A stretch of DNA of 55,553 nucleotides from an uncultured Gammaproteobacteria bacterium (GCA_938084745.1 CALKEZ010000028.1:1-55553); one strand, 5' to 3'. Counted from the first letter of the stretch, positions 8,903-20,550 are shown. Notes: a model not told the origin generated them from the letters alone. Translations and numbers: made by a program.

Positions 8903-9553
8903 ATGAAACAATATCAAAAAGAATTTATTGAATTTGCGATAGAAAAACAGGTGTTACGTTTTGGTGAATTTAAACTTAAATCCGGACGCATTAGTCCTTA
9001 CTTTTTCAATAGTGGTTTATTTAACGACGGCAAAAGTCTGGCAAACCTGGGGAAATATTATGCCTCTGCTGTAATTCATGCCGGCATCGAATTCGATATG
9101 ATTTATGGCCCGGCCTATAAAGGAATTCCATTGGCATCAACAATGGCAATCGCTTTTCATGAACAATACCAGACAAGTTACCCTTTTTGCTTTAATCGAA
9201 AAGAAGTTAAAGATCATGGCGAAGGAGGCATTACCTTCGGTGCAGAAATAAGTGGACGGGTATTGATTATCGATGACGTCATCTCTGCGGGCACATCGAT
9301 TCGTGAATCGGTTGACATAATAAACACCAAAGGCGGTCGGACAGTTGCGGCAATAGTAGCCGTTGATCGACAGGAGCTTGGGAAAGGTAGACTGTCAGCG
9401 ATTCAGGAAGCGGAACAATTACACCAGATACAAGTCATAAGTATTGTCAATCTGGACAATATAATTACCTATTTGGCCGAACACGGCGAAATGCCTGAGC
9501 ATCTTGATGCTATTAATGAATACAAGCGCCAATACGGCTCAATGCAAACATAA
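8903..9553 (+). CDS. pyrE: Orotate phosphoribosyltransferase
   Basis: Fifth step of de novo pyrimidine synthesis: orotate plus PRPP gives OMP. The protein has the family length (216 aa). Visible features are the N-terminal SGRISPYFFNSGLF, the flexible loop with RKEVKDHGEGG and the PRPP-binding motif VLIIDDVISAGTSI near 122-135. It has its own upstream region, divergent from xthA (130 bp). No attenuator-like leader peptide or strong hairpin was seen ahead of it. Confidence 0.96.
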   Translation: MKQYQKEFIEFAIEKQVLRFGEFKLKSGRISPYFFNSGLFNDGKSLANLGKYYASAVIHAGIEFDMIYGPAYKGIPLASTMAIAFHEQYQTSYPFCFNRKEVKDHGEGGITFGAEISGRVLIIDDVISAGTSIRESVDIINTKGGRTVAAIVAVDRQELGKGRLSAIQEAEQLHQIQVISIVNLDNIITYLAEHGEMPEHLDAINEYKRQYGSMQT

Positions 9554-9635
9554 TCTTACGGGCATGATCTAAATCGAGATGCATACTATACTGACCTTTA
9601 CTATGCAGAATATTACTAATTTATCAGGAGGAACT

Positions 9636-10262
9636 ATGAGAAAACAATTGTTTAGCTCGTTAATCATAATGTTTGCGCTAAGTGGATTGACTCTCTCAGG
9701 AACCGCTCACGCCAGAATGAAATGCTGGACCAACAAGGAAGGCGTAAAGGAATGTGGTAACAAGATTCCACCCGAATATGCACAGCAAGAATACCAGGAG
9801 CTAGGAAAGGGCGGGCTGGTCAGAGAGAAAACCGAGCGTGCCAAAACACCTGAAGAACTAGCTGAGGAAAGACATTTAGAAGAAAAGCTCGCCGAAGAAG
9901 AGAAAATCAAGGCCGAACAGAAAAAGCAGGATTCTATACTTCTAGCAACTTTCAGTAATGTTAGCGATATTGAGCGAGCACGTGATGAACGAATTACAGC
10001 ACTGGATGCCAGCATAAAACTGACACAAGCGCGTAGCGAAAAAATTCAGCTTGATCTTGATAAACGTATCCAGACAGCAGCAAACGCCGAAAGGGCCGGC
10101 AAGCAACCGCCAGAAGCATTGCTTAAAGATATTGAATCATTAAAGCGACAAATTAATAACAACGATAAATTTATTGAAGGCAAACGCGCTGAACAAGAGG
10201 AAATTAAAGAAGCTCACGCAAAAGACATTGCGCGCTTTAAAAAGCTCAAAGGCATAGAATAA
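9636..10262 (+). CDS. Secreted coiled-coil protein with DUF4124-like N-terminus
   Basis: Hypothetical exported protein of 208 residues. The chosen ATG has a perfect AGGAGGA 3 bases upstream and is followed by a signal peptide (MRKQLFSSLIIMFALSG to TAHA). The mature N-terminus RMKCWTNKEGVKECGNKIPP looks like a degenerate DUF4124 motif, with two Cys that could form a disulfide. The remainder is highly charged helix rich in Glu, Lys and Ala, with coiled-coil character from about 70 to 205. The gene converges with slmA, with the stop codons directly adjacent. Function unknown; a periplasmic structural or binding role is a guess only. Confidence 0.8.
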   Translation: MRKQLFSSLIIMFALSGLTLSGTAHARMKCWTNKEGVKECGNKIPPEYAQQEYQELGKGGLVREKTERAKTPEELAEERHLEEKLAEEEKIKAEQKKQDSILLATFSNVSDIERARDERITALDASIKLTQARSEKIQLDLDKRIQTAANAERAGKQPPEALLKDIESLKRQINNNDKFIEGKRAEQEEIKEAHAKDIARFKKLKGIE

Positions 10263-10853
10263 TTATCTAAATAAACCGGCTTTCAAGGCAACCCACTGAT
10301 CATCCCAATGTTCTGTGGGTTTTTTTGTGAATGAACTGCGAACAAACTGCGACATTTTACCTTCAATATAAGTCAACATCTGATTCGCGGCAGCTTCCAT
10401 ATTACTAATCGCTCTGGGACCATCACTCAAGTTTGCTTCTCGAAGTATTTGACGTAACTGCGTTTCCAAGCGTTCAAAATATTGCGTTACGCGCGCATGC
10501 AACCGTTCATTTTCACCAAGCAACGCATCGCCAATTAAAATACGGCTTATACCGGGGTTTTTTTCAGAGAAACCCAGCATTAACTGAATAATTTTTTCAC
10601 AACGTACAGTCACCTCTTTTTCGTTGCTGATAATTTTATTAATCAGTCCAAACACAGATTCTTCAGCAAAATCGATTAAGGCTTCAAACATTTTCGCCTT
10701 ACTTGCAAAATGTCGGTACAACGCTGCTTCCGATACACCTACGGCACTGGCGAGGCTCGCGGTTGTGATTCGCAAACCTGGATTGGTTTCTAACTCATGG
10801 GCCAATACCTCGAGGATCTGTTGGCGTCTATTGGGCTTGTCGTTGGTCGTCAT
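10263..10853 (-). CDS. slmA: Nucleoid occlusion factor SlmA (TetR family)
   Basis: TetR-fold DNA-binding protein that blocks FtsZ assembly over the nucleoid. The N-terminal helix-turn-helix reads ITTASLASAVGVSEAALYRHFASKAKMFEALI at about 29-60. The C-terminal domain contains GFSEKNPGISRILIGDAL and the terminal WVALKAGLF typical of SlmA. Length 196 matches E. coli SlmA (198). GAGGAC precedes the ATG. It follows argB by 13 bp on the same strand, so it is probably the last gene of the coaBC-dut-algC-argB-slmA run. Confidence 0.93.
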   Translation of the reverse strand: MTTNDKPNRRQQILEVLAHELETNPGLRITTASLASAVGVSEAALYRHFASKAKMFEALIDFAEESVFGLINKIISNEKEVTVRCEKIIQLMLGFSEKNPGISRILIGDALLGENERLHARVTQYFERLETQLRQILREANLSDGPRAISNMEAAANQMLTYIEGKMSQFVRSSFTKKPTEHWDDQWVALKAGLFR

Positions 10854-10866
10854 TTTGTCCTCATTG

Positions 10867-11781
<915 letters not shown>

Positions 11782-11834
11782 TTATTATTTTATCTATTAT
11801 TTCTGTTCAAACGGGAACGCATAAAACGCAACAA

Positions 11835-14393
11835 TCAAAACGGTAAATCAACCGGGACAATTTTTTGAATTACATCACGAAATTCCGATTTAATCCGTTC
11901 AAGCGCTTGCTCATCCTCGCCTTCAAATCTCAGGATAATGTTAGGTGACGTATTCGAAGGTCGAGCTAAACCCCAGCCATCTTCATATTCAATCCGTAAT
12001 CCGTCAATGTTGCTAACCTCAACACCGGGCACTGACATTTTCTCAATCAATTTTGCCATAAAGCCGGCGTGCTGATCCTCTGCCAGAGGCAACCTTAGTT
12101 CCGGTGTTGAGACACCGTTAGGCAACTCGGCAAATAATTCTGTTGGCGTTTGCGTGGAATTGGTAAATATTTCGATAAAGCGAGCTGCCGTATAGAGCGC
12201 ATCGTCAAAACCATACCAGCGTTCCTTAAAAAAGATATGACCACTCATTTCACCGGCTAATGGCGATTCCATCTCTTTCATCTTGCTTTTTATAAAAGAA
12301 TGACCCGTCTTCCACATTAATGGTTTACCACCATTAGTTTCAATAATAGATTTAAGATAACGACTGCACTTAACATCATAGATAATATTCGCGCCTTGGT
12401 TACGCGACAACACGTCTTTGGCCAACAACATCAGTTGTCTATCGGGCCATATGATGTTGCCTTCGGCATCAATAACCCCGAGTCGATCACCATCACCATC
12501 AAAGGCAAAACCAACATCCGCACCTTCTGCTTTAACTCTATCTATCAAGTCCTGCAAATTCTCAGGCTGACTTGGATCGGGATGATGGTTTGGAAACTTA
12601 CCATCTATTTCACAATACATTTCCACGACGTCATGTCCGATTGCATTCAGTAATTGCGGTGCGAGAACACCTGCCACACCATTACCACAATCAACCACGA
12701 TCTTCATTGAAGAACCCAGAGCCACCGGGATGTCCTCTGTTATTCGTCGAATATAATCTGCTGAAATATCAGCCTGTTTCAGATCACCCTGCCCGGTAGT
12801 GTATTCACCCGAAAGCGTACGGCTTTGAATATCTTTAATATCATCACCACTAAGGGTACTGCCGCCTAACATAGTCTTGAGACCATTGTACTCTGCTGCA
12901 TTATGACTACCGGTAATCATTACGCCGCTACCAGTCTTAAGGTGATAGGTTGCAAAATAGAGCACTGGTGTAGGCACTATACCGATGTCGATCACATCTC
13001 TGCCACTCTCCCTTAACCCCTTAATCAATGCTTCACTTAATTCCGGGCTTGAGGTCCTTCCATCCCTGGCAACAACCAGGCATTGCTGTCCACGTTCGTG
13101 AGCCATGGTGCCAATTGCTTTTGCAATTTCATAGACGGCTGATTCGGTTAATGACTCACCCACTACGCCCCGAATATCGTAGGCGCGAAAAATCACCGGA
13201 GCAATTTGGCCTTTACCTTTTTCATTAAGCTCTTTGTTTAATGCTGGTTCTGATTTTGGCTCAGGTTTTGGTTTTGGTTTTGCTTCTGAATCAGGCGCCC
13301 GGGTCTCAGTGCTCTTTATTTTTTTCGGTTCGCTCGAAGGTACGGCTATCAGCGTAGCATCATCTACATTTAGTCCTTGTGAAAGCGGCTTTAGATTTGC
13401 TGCGATTCTATCTGCCTTTGGCAGATGTGGAATCATATGCTCAACCCCTGCGTGCGATCCTTCCGCAATTGCTCGAACTGCGCCTTCGTAAGTGGTTAGA
13501 TCATCTTTATCGTTTGCCGGTTTTGGAGACTGTTTTTTCTTGATGACAAAATATACGCTTCCACCAATGACTAATAAGGCAAGGATCAACAGTATTATCG
13601 ACATCATGGATGAAGCAGAACCTTGTTCTATATTTACTGACGGGCCATTTCCCTGCCAATAAGCAACAATCCAGTTCGCATCATTAACACTTACTGTTGT
13701 TGCTTCCCCCTGTTTTTGACTTGCATCACCTATCTTTGCCAAAACCAGAGCATCACCGCCTGCGCGCTGAACAAGCTCAGCATAGCCATCATTTAATGTC
13801 AGGCCTTTTACAAGTTGATCAAATAAGCTGACATTCAAACTCAGGTGCAACAAACCTATAAGCTCATAAGCATTATTAACAACTCGCTCGATCATGACGA
13901 TATGTTGATTCGGAGCACCGTATAAATGTACTTCTGTATTAATCTGCCCGGTCGTTTCTGCTTTTTTAAGCATATCAATAGACGCGTAACTAAGCGGTAT
14001 TGTATCGGCATCATCAACTTGATAATGCCCAGGCTTGATGTAACGTAGCCTGAGTACTTGTTCAAACAGAGCTTGTTTTTCTTCTGCCGCGGCATTCAAC
14101 GCTGACTGCTCGGCGCCGAGCTGAAACAATTGTATTGTTTGCGTGTCCTTAGCCAACTCGCTTAATTTATTTTTTGTTTGCGCCAGGTTTTGCTCCACAT
14201 GCGACGCGATACTTCGCGCCATCACATCCTTTGCTTCATAATCTTCCTTTTCAGCATGCGCGGATAATCTGGAAAATAATTTCCAACCACCACCAACAAC
14301 AAGACAAACTACCAACACAGATACAGCGATAATTACTGCTTTTCTGACGGCGAGCCGGCTAAACCGACGACTTGTAACCGGGCCTTCAACCAT
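11835..14393 (-). CDS. algC: Membrane-anchored phosphomannomutase/phosphoglucomutase (AlgC type)
   Basis: Two-part protein of 852 residues. The N-terminal part has transmembrane helices at about 18-40 and 262-286 flanking an extracytoplasmic segment of some 220 residues that looks sensor-like. A linker with KPKPKPEPK repeats follows (about 355-390). The C-terminal part from about residue 395 is a complete alpha-D-phosphohexomutase: [11 protein letters not shown], the phosphoserine loop [12 protein letters not shown] near 494, the Mg site DGDGDRLGV near 634, GEMSGHIFF, and the phosphate-binding RPSNTSP. It interconverts hexose-1- and -6-phosphates for LPS and exopolysaccharide precursors. Long AlgC forms with such an N-terminus also occur in Pseudomonas. 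It overlaps dut by 8 bp. Confidence 0.92.
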   Translation of the reverse strand: MVEGPVTSRRFSRLAVRKAVIIAVSVLVVCLVVGGGWKLFSRLSAHAEKEDYEAKDVMARSIASHVEQNLAQTKNKLSELAKDTQTIQLFQLGAEQSALNAAAEEKQALFEQVLRLRYIKPGHYQVDDADTIPLSYASIDMLKKAETTGQINTEVHLYGAPNQHIVMIERVVNNAYELIGLLHLSLNVSLFDQLVKGLTLNDGYAELVQRAGGDALVLAKIGDASQKQGEATTVSVNDANWIVAYWQGNGPSVNIEQGSASSMMSIILLILALLVIGGSVYFVIKKKQSPKPANDKDDLTTYEGAVRAIAEGSHAGVEHMIPHLPKADRIAANLKPLSQGLNVDDATLIAVPSSEPKKIKSTETRAPDSEAKPKPKPEPKSEPALNKELNEKGKGQIAPVIFRAYDIRGVVGESLTESAVYEIAKAIGTMAHERGQQCLVVARDGRTSSPELSEALIKGLRESGRDVIDIGIVPTPVLYFATYHLKTGSGVMITGSHNAAEYNGLKTMLGGSTLSGDDIKDIQSRTLSGEYTTGQGDLKQADISADYIRRITEDIPVALGSSMKIVVDCGNGVAGVLAPQLLNAIGHDVVEMYCEIDGKFPNHHPDPSQPENLQDLIDRVKAEGADVGFAFDGDGDRLGVIDAEGNIIWPDRQLMLLAKDVLSRNQGANIIYDVKCSRYLKSIIETNGGKPLMWKTGHSFIKSKMKEMESPLAGEMSGHIFFKERWYGFDDALYTAARFIEIFTNSTQTPTELFAELPNGVSTPELRLPLAEDQHAGFMAKLIEKMSVPGVEVSNIDGLRIEYEDGWGLARPSNTSPNIILRFEGEDEQALERIKSEFRDVIQKIVPVDLPF

Positions 14394-14868
14394 TAACCTT
14401 ATCTCCTATCTCTTGCGATACACCCGTGTGACCAAAACCACCATCACCTCTTACAGTCTCTGTAAATGAATCGACGAACTCAAAATTAGCTTGTACAACA
14501 GGGACAATAACCATCTGTGCGATACGGTCTCCCGGGTTTATGGTAAATGTTGTATCACCTCGATTCCAACATGACACAAAAATTTCTCCCTGATAATCAG
14601 AATCAATTAAACCCGTAAGATTGCCAAGCACAATACCATGTTTATGTCCTAGCCCGGAACGGGGCAACAACAATGCCGCATAGGCATTATCTGCGATATG
14701 AATAGCAAACCCGGCAGGAATCAATAGCGTATCACCCGACTTTATTTGCATAGTGGCATCCAGGCAGGCACAAAGATCTAGACCCGCAGAACCATCGGTG
14801 GCATATCCCGGCATGGGAAACTCATTGCCCAGTCGTTTATCAATGAGTTTTATTAATATTTTTTTCAT
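14386..14868 (-). CDS. dut: dUTP diphosphatase
   Basis: Trimeric dUTPase that hydrolyses dUTP to dUMP and keeps uracil out of DNA. All conserved motifs are present: [48 protein letters not shown] and the C-terminal [10 protein letters not shown] arm. The ATG at [10 protein letters not shown] is preferred, giving 160 residues; a TTG five codons upstream is also open. It overlaps coaBC by about 29 bp and algC by 8 bp, the order found in Pseudomonas. Confidence 0.95.
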   Translation of the reverse strand: MKKILIKLIDKRLGNEFPMPGYATDGSAGLDLCACLDATMQIKSGDTLLIPAGFAIHIADNAYAALLLPRSGLGHKHGIVLGNLTGLIDSDYQGEIFVSCWNRGDTTFTINPGDRIAQMVIVPVVQANFEFVDSFTETVRGDGGFGHTGVSQEIGDKVNG

Positions 14869-16054
14869 TATATTGTTCGGCAATAAGTGTTATGAGTGTT
14901 TTGGCAAGCCTGGTTTTTGTTGCTTGTTGTAATTCTTTTTGTTCGTTTCCCCAGAATACAGTCAGGGCATTCATCTCTGAATCAAAACCCAGATCAGCAC
15001 CCACTTGATTCGCTGCAATCATATCAAGTTTTTTGGATTGCAATTTAGTTTGGGCATTCGCTTTTAAATCTTCCGTCTCGGCAGCAAAACCCACCGTAAA
15101 GGGAGGGCTTTGCAAAGCAGCAACTTCAGCCAGAATATCAGGATTTTTCGTCAAGCTTAATTCGAGCGATGCATTCGATTTCTTTATTTTTTGAACGGCG
15201 ATTGTTTCCACGCTGTAATCGGCTACCGCTGCGGCCGAGATGAAAATATCTGTATTTTTAATTTTCTGCATAACGGCGTTATACATTTCTTGTGCAGACG
15301 TTACCTGAATCACCTCGGCTCTGTCTGGCACCGGCAAACTCACCGGGCCGGAGACAAGTGACACCTCGGCACCTGCTTCAAGTGCCGCATTCGCAACCGC
15401 ATAACCCATGCGACCAGAGCTGCGATTACTGATATAACGCACAGGGTCAATCGCCTCCCGGGTAGGGCCGGCGGTCACTAGCAAACGTAACCCACTGAGA
15501 ATATTGCTGGTAAACGATTTTGCCACCAGGGCCACAATGTCTTCTGCTTCGAGCATACGGCCGGGGCCATTTTCGCCACAGGCCTGCTCACCTGCCGCAG
15601 GACCCAGCACGGTAATTCCCCGGCTTTTTATTTTTTCGAGATTTTCGCCGGTTGCAGGATTCAACCACATCTGCTGATTCATCGCCGGCGCAACAAACAC
15701 CGGCGCTGTTGTGGCAAGGCACAAGGTGCTGAGCAGGTCTTCCGCAAAGCCATGACTATATCTGGCGATGAAATTGGCGCTGGCTGGAGCAATCAGGATC
15801 AAATCAGCCCATCTCGCCAGATCGATATGTCCCATAGCAGACTCGGTTTCCAAATCCAGCAGTTCTGTATGCACGGGTTTTCCTGACAGAGCCTGCATAG
15901 TCAATGGCGTGATAAATTCGCAAGCATTACGCGTCATAACCACGCGCACATCCGCGTCATGCAGCCGCAACAACCGTAACAACACTGCTGCCTTATAAGC
16001 CGCAATACCGCCGGTAATGCCTAATAAGATGCGTTTTCCTTTTAATTGATGCAT
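14840..16054 (-). CDS. coaBC: Bifunctional phosphopantothenoylcysteine decarboxylase/synthetase
   Basis: Two consecutive steps of coenzyme A synthesis in one polypeptide of 404 residues. The N-terminal flavoprotein CoaC domain (about 1-190) has [12 protein letters not shown], the PAMNQQMW segment and the [10 protein letters not shown] loop carrying the catalytic Cys. The C-terminal CoaB domain begins at [24 protein letters not shown] and ends with [11 protein letters not shown]. It is the first gene of the minus-strand run coaBC-dut-algC-argB-slmA and is divergent from radC across 94 bp. Confidence 0.96.
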   Translation of the reverse strand: MHQLKGKRILLGITGGIAAYKAAVLLRLLRLHDADVRVVMTRNACEFITPLTMQALSGKPVHTELLDLETESAMGHIDLARWADLILIAPASANFIARYSHGFAEDLLSTLCLATTAPVFVAPAMNQQMWLNPATGENLEKIKSRGITVLGPAAGEQACGENGPGRMLEAEDIVALVAKSFTSNILSGLRLLVTAGPTREAIDPVRYISNRSSGRMGYAVANAALEAGAEVSLVSGPVSLPVPDRAEVIQVTSAQEMYNAVMQKIKNTDIFISAAAVADYSVETIAVQKIKKSNASLELSLTKNPDILAEVAALQSPPFTVGFAAETEDLKANAQTKLQSKKLDMIAANQVGADLGFDSEMNALTVFWGNEQKELQQATKTRLAKTLITLIAEQYNEKNINKTH

Positions 16055-16148
16055 ATTTTTGATTTTACCTTATTATTCTTTCGTGTCTTGTACATAATTA
16101 GCATGTACTCACATACATTGAGTCCCATTCATAACAAGGAGCGTTACG

Positions 16149-16823
16149 ATGTCGATTACAAGCTGGCCGATAAATGAGAGGCCTCGCGAAAAATTGCTTA
16201 CCAGAGGGCCTGCGGCTCTTTCCGATGCAGAAATTCTGGCTATTTTCCTGAGAACCGGGCGCGAGGGACTATCCGCGCTGGATTTGGCTCGTGAATTATT
16301 AAACCGGCACCAAGGTCTGCGTCAACTTATTGATGCCGATCAGAAGCAATTTTGCGAAACAAAGGGTCTGGGTACCGTCAAATATGTACAGATTAAAGCC
16401 GCCATAGAGCTAGGTCGGCGCTACCTGCAGGCTGAACTGGAAAGCGGCGATGCTTTCACCAGTCCGGAACAAACTCGAAATTTTCTCACCTTGAAACTGC
16501 GCGCGTATCCATACGAAGTATTTGCCTGTCTTTATCTGGACAACCGTCATCGATTAATCAGCTTTGATGAATTATTTCGCGGCACCATAGACAGCGCCCA
16601 GGTGCATGCCCGCGAAGTTGTCCGCGCCGCGCTCAAATACAATGCAGCAGCAGTGATCTTTTCTCATAATCACCCTTCAGGCGTAGCAGAACCCAGCCAA
16701 TCGGACATTAATTTAACCCAGGAATTAAAAAAAGCCCTCAATCTGGTCGATATCCGGGTACTAGATCACCTGATTATTGGTAGTGGAGCGGCCATTTCAT
16801 TGGCCGAGCGAGGCTTGTTGTAG
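16149..16823 (+). CDS. radC: RadC family JAB/MPN+ protein
   Basis: RadC-type protein (224 aa) with an N-terminal UPF0758 helix-hairpin-helix region ([24 protein letters not shown]) and a C-terminal JAMM metalloprotease-like domain whose zinc motif [15 protein letters not shown] is intact near residue 174. The exact function is unsettled; the E. coli gene is not a true repair gene despite its name. The start codon follows AAGGAGCGTTACG. It is the housekeeping copy adjacent to rpmB-rpmG and divergent from coaBC, as in E. coli and Pseudomonas. Confidence 0.94.
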   Translation: MSITSWPINERPREKLLTRGPAALSDAEILAIFLRTGREGLSALDLARELLNRHQGLRQLIDADQKQFCETKGLGTVKYVQIKAAIELGRRYLQAELESGDAFTSPEQTRNFLTLKLRAYPYEVFACLYLDNRHRLISFDELFRGTIDSAQVHAREVVRAALKYNAAAVIFSHNHPSGVAEPSQSDINLTQELKKALNLVDIRVLDHLIIGSGAAISLAERGLL

Positions 16824-16852
16824 TTAATATAGGCAGACAAACGTGCAAATAC

Positions 16853-16881
16853 TTGGATTCAGCATTTAATACATGTACAAT
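16853..16881 (+). promoter_or_regulatory. Promoter for rpmB-rpmG
   Basis: TTGGAT (16853-16858) and TACAAT (16876-16881) with a 17-bp spacer lie 36 bp upstream of the rpmB start codon, in the 94-bp gap after radC. Box quality and position fit a sigma-70 promoter that expresses the two ribosomal protein genes independently of radC. Confidence 0.55.
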
Positions 16882-16917
16882 CCGCGCTCTTTTTTATTGT
16901 GAATGACGAGAATAACC

Positions 16918-17154
16918 ATGTCACGAGTATGCGAAGTAACGGGAAAAGCCCCGATGGTAGGAAACAACGTTTCCCATGCCAATAACAAGACTAAACGCCG
17001 TTTTCTGCCTAATCTGCAATCACGACGTTTCTGGATAGAAAGCGAGAGTCGCTGGGTCAGATTACGCGTCAGCAAGAAAGGCTTACGTATTATTGACAAA
17101 AAAGGGATTGAAACTGTTTTGGCAGACATCAAAACCCGTAATAAGGCTGCCTGA
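16918..17154 (+). CDS. rpmB: 50S ribosomal protein L28
   Basis: L28, 78 residues, the normal length. The sequence begins [20 protein letters not shown] and continues with [18 protein letters not shown], both diagnostic. The ATG at 16918 is chosen because MSRVCEV is the universal start; an open in-frame extension upstream is not used. rpmG follows after 11 bp in the same transcript. Confidence 0.97.
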   Translation: MSRVCEVTGKAPMVGNNVSHANNKTKRRFLPNLQSRRFWIESESRWVRLRVSKKGLRIIDKKGIETVLADIKTRNKAA

Positions 17155-17165
17155 GGTAATACACT

Positions 17166-17321
17166 ATGCGCGATAAAATTAAACTCGTCTCATCTGCGGA
17201 AACAGGTCACTTCTACACCACGACCAAAAATAAACGCACCATGCCAGACAAAATGGAAATTAAAAAATACGATCCGGTAGTCCGGAAACACGTCATGTAT
17301 AAAGAAGCCAAAATTAAATAA
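17166..17321 (+). CDS. rpmG: 50S ribosomal protein L33
   Basis: L33, 51 residues, a gene too short for many gene callers. The sequence runs [20 protein letters not shown], then [19 protein letters not shown], ending in [11 protein letters not shown], closely like E. coli L33. It lacks the zinc-ribbon Cys pairs, so it is the zinc-independent (C-minus) form. It sits 11 bp behind rpmB and is followed by a strong intrinsic terminator. Confidence 0.96.
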   Translation: MRDKIKLVSSAETGHFYTTTKNKRTMPDKMEIKKYDPVVRKHVMYKEAKIK

Positions 17322-17325
17322 ACAA

Positions 17326-17348
17326 AACCCGCATAAAGCGGGTTTTTT
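17326..17348 (+). terminator. Intrinsic terminator of rpmB-rpmG
   Basis: AACCCGC (17326-17332) pairs with GCGGGTT (17338-17344) around an ATAAA loop, and is followed by a T run. The hairpin begins 5 bases after the rpmG stop codon. Confidence 0.9.
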
Positions 17349-17492
17349 AATTAGTGGGTTAATTTATAAGTGCATCGACGGATCCAGGCAAAAGACCCTC
17401 TGTGCTGTCTAAGAGACTAGTCTCAAACAGAAGTGAAGCCTTTAATAGATAAAGTTTTGTTTTAAAACAAGGCCTACATAACAAGTAAACAC

Positions 17493-18680
17493 TTACCCAT
17501 ATGCTGGCTGCGGCTGTAGCGTGTAGGCGCGGATGTTCCGCGAAAACTCTTCCAGTACCTTAATCCCGGTCTCTTCAGCCTGACGGCACCATTCCTGCAG
17601 ATGCAACACCAAAGATTCATGGGTCGCTGATTTTTCCTGCCAAATGTTTTGTAAACGTTGCTTAAATTCATACACTTCATTCAACGTTTCGCTTTCCGCT
17701 AAAATATGCTCCAAATGCTCACGCGCGCTTGAATCCAGTAAACTATCAGCGCGACTCAAAAGCTTCTTGCCGCGACGTAAGAGTATTTTACTTGTTGCAT
17801 TCGCCTTGCGCATTTCCTCCTGATAAACACCGCCGATCACTTTCTGGGCGTAATCAGACATTACATGCCATCGATTGGAAATAACCGCACTTACCGTGTC
17901 GTGATCAATCAAGGGGTTATCGCTGTTCAAAATAGGTGTTGGCGCAAGCTTCTTCACCTTTGCCAAACCTGCGGCACTTAACAATCGGATATATTGCCAA
18001 CCGAGGTCAAACTCCCAGGGCTTATTAGAAAACTTGGCCGAACTGGCAAAAGCGTGGTGGTTGTTATGCAATTCTTCGCCACCAATAAACACAGCAACAG
18101 GGATAATATTGGTGGAAGCATCCGCAGATTCAAAATTCCGATAACCATACCAATGCCCGGCGCCATTGATCACGCCTGCCGCAAAGAAAGGAATCCAGGC
18201 CATTTGTATCGCCCATATCGATATGCCGATTAAACCAAATAAGGCAAAGTCGATGATGAGTAAGCAACTTATGCCAAGCGAGGTATATTTGCTATAAAGC
18301 TTTCGTTCCAGCCAATCGGCCGGTGTGGCGTGGCCATAATCGTCCAATGTTGCCTGATTAGCCGCTTCAGCTCGGTATAACTCCAACCCTTCCCAAAGGA
18401 CTTTATTGATTCCTTTAATCACCGGACTATGTGGATCATCGACGGTTTCAACCTTGGCATGATGTTTCCGATGTATCGCCACCCACTCCTTGGTACAGAT
18501 ACCGGTAGTCAACCAGAGCCAAAATCGAAAAAAATGGCTAAGGCCCGGGTGTAAATCCAGTGCATGATGCGCCTGATGACGGTGCAGATAGATTGTGACA
18601 GAGACAATGGTGATGTGAGTTAAACCAAGGAGCACCATGAGATAACCCCACCACGGTAGATTTATAAAGCCATACAACAT
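17493..18680 (-). CDS. Acyl-lipid/acyl-CoA delta-9 fatty-acid desaturase
   Basis: Integral-membrane di-iron desaturase that introduces a double bond into saturated acyl chains. The three histidine boxes are present: HRHQAHH near residue 33, HRKHH near 70 and HNNHH near 209, with hydrophobic helices between them (for example at 8-27 and 140-170). The C-terminal region from about 290 is a hydrophilic helix extension. 395 residues. Related to stearoyl-CoA desaturases such as the DesA/DesB types of Pseudomonas; whether the substrate is acyl-CoA or phospholipid cannot be read from sequence. It is a single gene, divergent from the exporter operon. Confidence 0.88.
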   Translation of the reverse strand: MLYGFINLPWWGYLMVLLGLTHITIVSVTIYLHRHQAHHALDLHPGLSHFFRFWLWLTTGICTKEWVAIHRKHHAKVETVDDPHSPVIKGINKVLWEGLELYRAEAANQATLDDYGHATPADWLERKLYSKYTSLGISCLLIIDFALFGLIGISIWAIQMAWIPFFAAGVINGAGHWYGYRNFESADASTNIIPVAVFIGGEELHNNHHAFASSAKFSNKPWEFDLGWQYIRLLSAAGLAKVKKLAPTPILNSDNPLIDHDTVSAVISNRWHVMSDYAQKVIGGVYQEEMRKANATSKILLRRGKKLLSRADSLLDSSAREHLEHILAESETLNEVYEFKQRLQNIWQEKSATHESLVLHLQEWCRQAEETGIKVLEEFSRNIRAYTLQPQPAYG

Positions 18681-18844
18681 TTCTTGTTACCTCATTACGT
18701 AATTATCTGGAAGGCCATCAATAGGAAACTCATTTTAATTCACCTAGTGTAGACGAGAAATAGGATTACTTTTTATGTTTCTGGTTCAACGCCTTTGTGA
18801 AAGATACTTGCATGTTAAGACTTTATAAGAATAATAGCTCCGCA

Positions 18845-19810
18845 ATGAAGAGTGAAATACTTATATCGGTTCAGGCGCTTTCACGCTTTTATGGCCAACA
18901 ACGCGCTATAGAAAACGTCAGCTTTGATGTCCATCGCGGTGAAATTCTTGGCTTTTTAGGCCCCAACGGTGCTGGCAAATCAACGACCATGCAGATTATC
19001 TGCGGGGTTCTCGCTGCCAACCATGGTTCCGTCACTATCGTTGGGCACGATATTAATCTAACACCACGCCTGGCAAAACAGCATATTGGTTTTTTACCGG
19101 AACAACCTCCGCTGTACAACGATTTGACCGTGGATGAGTATTTACAGTATGCGGCAAAGTTACGTGGCATTAAGAAAGAATCGCTGAATAATGCCGTCGG
19201 CAGGACTAAACAGCGTTGCGGGCTGCAAAATTCAGGTTCACGCCTGATACAGAATTTATCCAAGGGCTACAAACAACGGGTTGGCATTGCCCAGGCAATA
19301 ATCCACTCGCCCTCGGTTATTATCCTTGATGAACCGACCTCGGGCCTCGATCCGATACAAATCCGTGAAATAAGAGAATTGATGCGCGAGCTAGCTGAAG
19401 ACCATAGCGTTATCCTGTCTACGCATATTCTGTCGGAAGTACAGAGTCTGTGCGATCGTGTCTTAATCATTAACCAGGGCAGCATTGTCCTGGATCAATC
19501 GCTGGCTGAATTACAGGAAGCAGCCAACAAACCGGACAGCATAGAAATCAGTTTACGGACGCCCCCTGCAGTCGAAGCCCTGCTAGGCATAGACGGCGTC
19601 GCTTCTGTACAGAGCATTACTGAAGACACCTTGCACATACACTTCGACAAGGCTGTAAACCCGACAAACAACATTATTGAAAAAGCGCTAGCGGATAACT
19701 GGGGCTTATACAAACTTAATCCGGGTAACACCTCACTTGAAGCGGTATTTATGCGCTTAACACATAGCGACAGCAGCTTGCTGGAACAAGACGAGGCTGA
19801 AGCATGCTAA
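18845..19810 (+). CDS. ABC transporter ATP-binding protein (GldA-like)
   Basis: ATPase of an ABC-2 exporter. Walker A is GPNGAGKST near residue 39, the signature is LSKGYKQRVG near 137, and Walker B with D-loop is VIILDEPTSGLDP near 157. A C-terminal extension of about 100 residues after the H-loop (LSTHILSEVQ) is typical of the gliding-type GldA/NatA group. I place the start at MKSEIL because the conserved domain begins directly after it; an upstream GTG at 18797 is also open and no start has a clear ribosome site. It is the first gene of a six-gene packed operon and overlaps the permease by 7 bp. Substrate unknown. Confidence 0.88.
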   Translation: MKSEILISVQALSRFYGQQRAIENVSFDVHRGEILGFLGPNGAGKSTTMQIICGVLAANHGSVTIVGHDINLTPRLAKQHIGFLPEQPPLYNDLTVDEYLQYAAKLRGIKKESLNNAVGRTKQRCGLQNSGSRLIQNLSKGYKQRVGIAQAIIHSPSVIILDEPTSGLDPIQIREIRELMRELAEDHSVILSTHILSEVQSLCDRVLIINQGSIVLDQSLAELQEAANKPDSIEISLRTPPAVEALLGIDGVASVQSITEDTLHIHFDKAVNPTNNIIEKALADNWGLYKLNPGNTSLEAVFMRLTHSDSSLLEQDEAEAC

Positions 19811-20550
19811 ATAACATCTCTTTGATCGCTGCCAATGAATTACGGCGCTTATTTAAATCACCCCTAGCCTGGATCATTCTGGCAATAGTCCAGTTTTTAT
19901 TAGCCATCTTTTTCTACTTATTCTTGTCGCAATACATGCAACCATCATCATCGACTTCGGGCTTAACCGAGCAAGTTGTATCAGGCATGTATCAAATATC
20001 CGGTGTAATCATGTTGCTGGTTTCACCATTATTAACCATGCGCCTGATTACCGAAGAGCGACGGCTTGGAACAATCAAGTTATTAATTTCATCACCTATC
20101 AGCATCACTGAACTGGTGTTGGGCAAGTATGTCGGCATAACGGCATTTTATTGTGTGATGTTACTTATGATCAGTTTGATGCCCGCATCATTAATGCTCG
20201 GCACACAACTTGATCTTGGACAAATTGCTTCCGGTTTAATCGGCGTCTTTTTATTGATGTCTGCATTTGCAGCAATCGGTTTATTCATTTCATCACTGAC
20301 TAATTCACCTGCAGTTGCAGCAATCAGCACCTTCGGTGTGCTGTTTTTATTATGGATAATCAACATTGCCGGAACCAACGCATCGGAAAATATGGCGGCA
20401 CTGTTTTCTTATTTGTCATTGCTAAAACATTACACAAATTTATTGACCGGCGTATTCAATTCAACTGATGTATTGTTTTATATTATTGTCTCGGTCTTTT
20501 TCATTATATTAAGCATCTGGCGTCTGGATGCTGAACGAACTTATGGCTAA
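19804..20550 (+). CDS. ABC-2 type exporter permease
   Basis: Permease with six predicted membrane helices in 248 residues: about 18-40, 60-80, 105-130, 140-165, 170-195 and 220-240. It has the ABC-2 signature segment ITEERRLGTIKLLISSPIS in the first cytoplasmic loop. It overlaps the ATPase gene by 7 bp and is followed after 6 bp by the GldG-like gene, so the three form one exporter. Comparable GldA-GldF-GldG sets occur far beyond gliding bacteria; the cargo is unknown. Confidence 0.87.
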   Translation: MLNNISLIAANELRRLFKSPLAWIILAIVQFLLAIFFYLFLSQYMQPSSSTSGLTEQVVSGMYQISGVIMLLVSPLLTMRLITEERRLGTIKLLISSPISITELVLGKYVGITAFYCVMLLMISLMPASLMLGTQLDLGQIASGLIGVFLLMSAFAAIGLFISSLTNSPAVAAISTFGVLFLLWIINIAGTNASENMAALFSYLSLLKHYTNLLTGVFNSTDVLFYIIVSVFFIILSIWRLDAERTYG

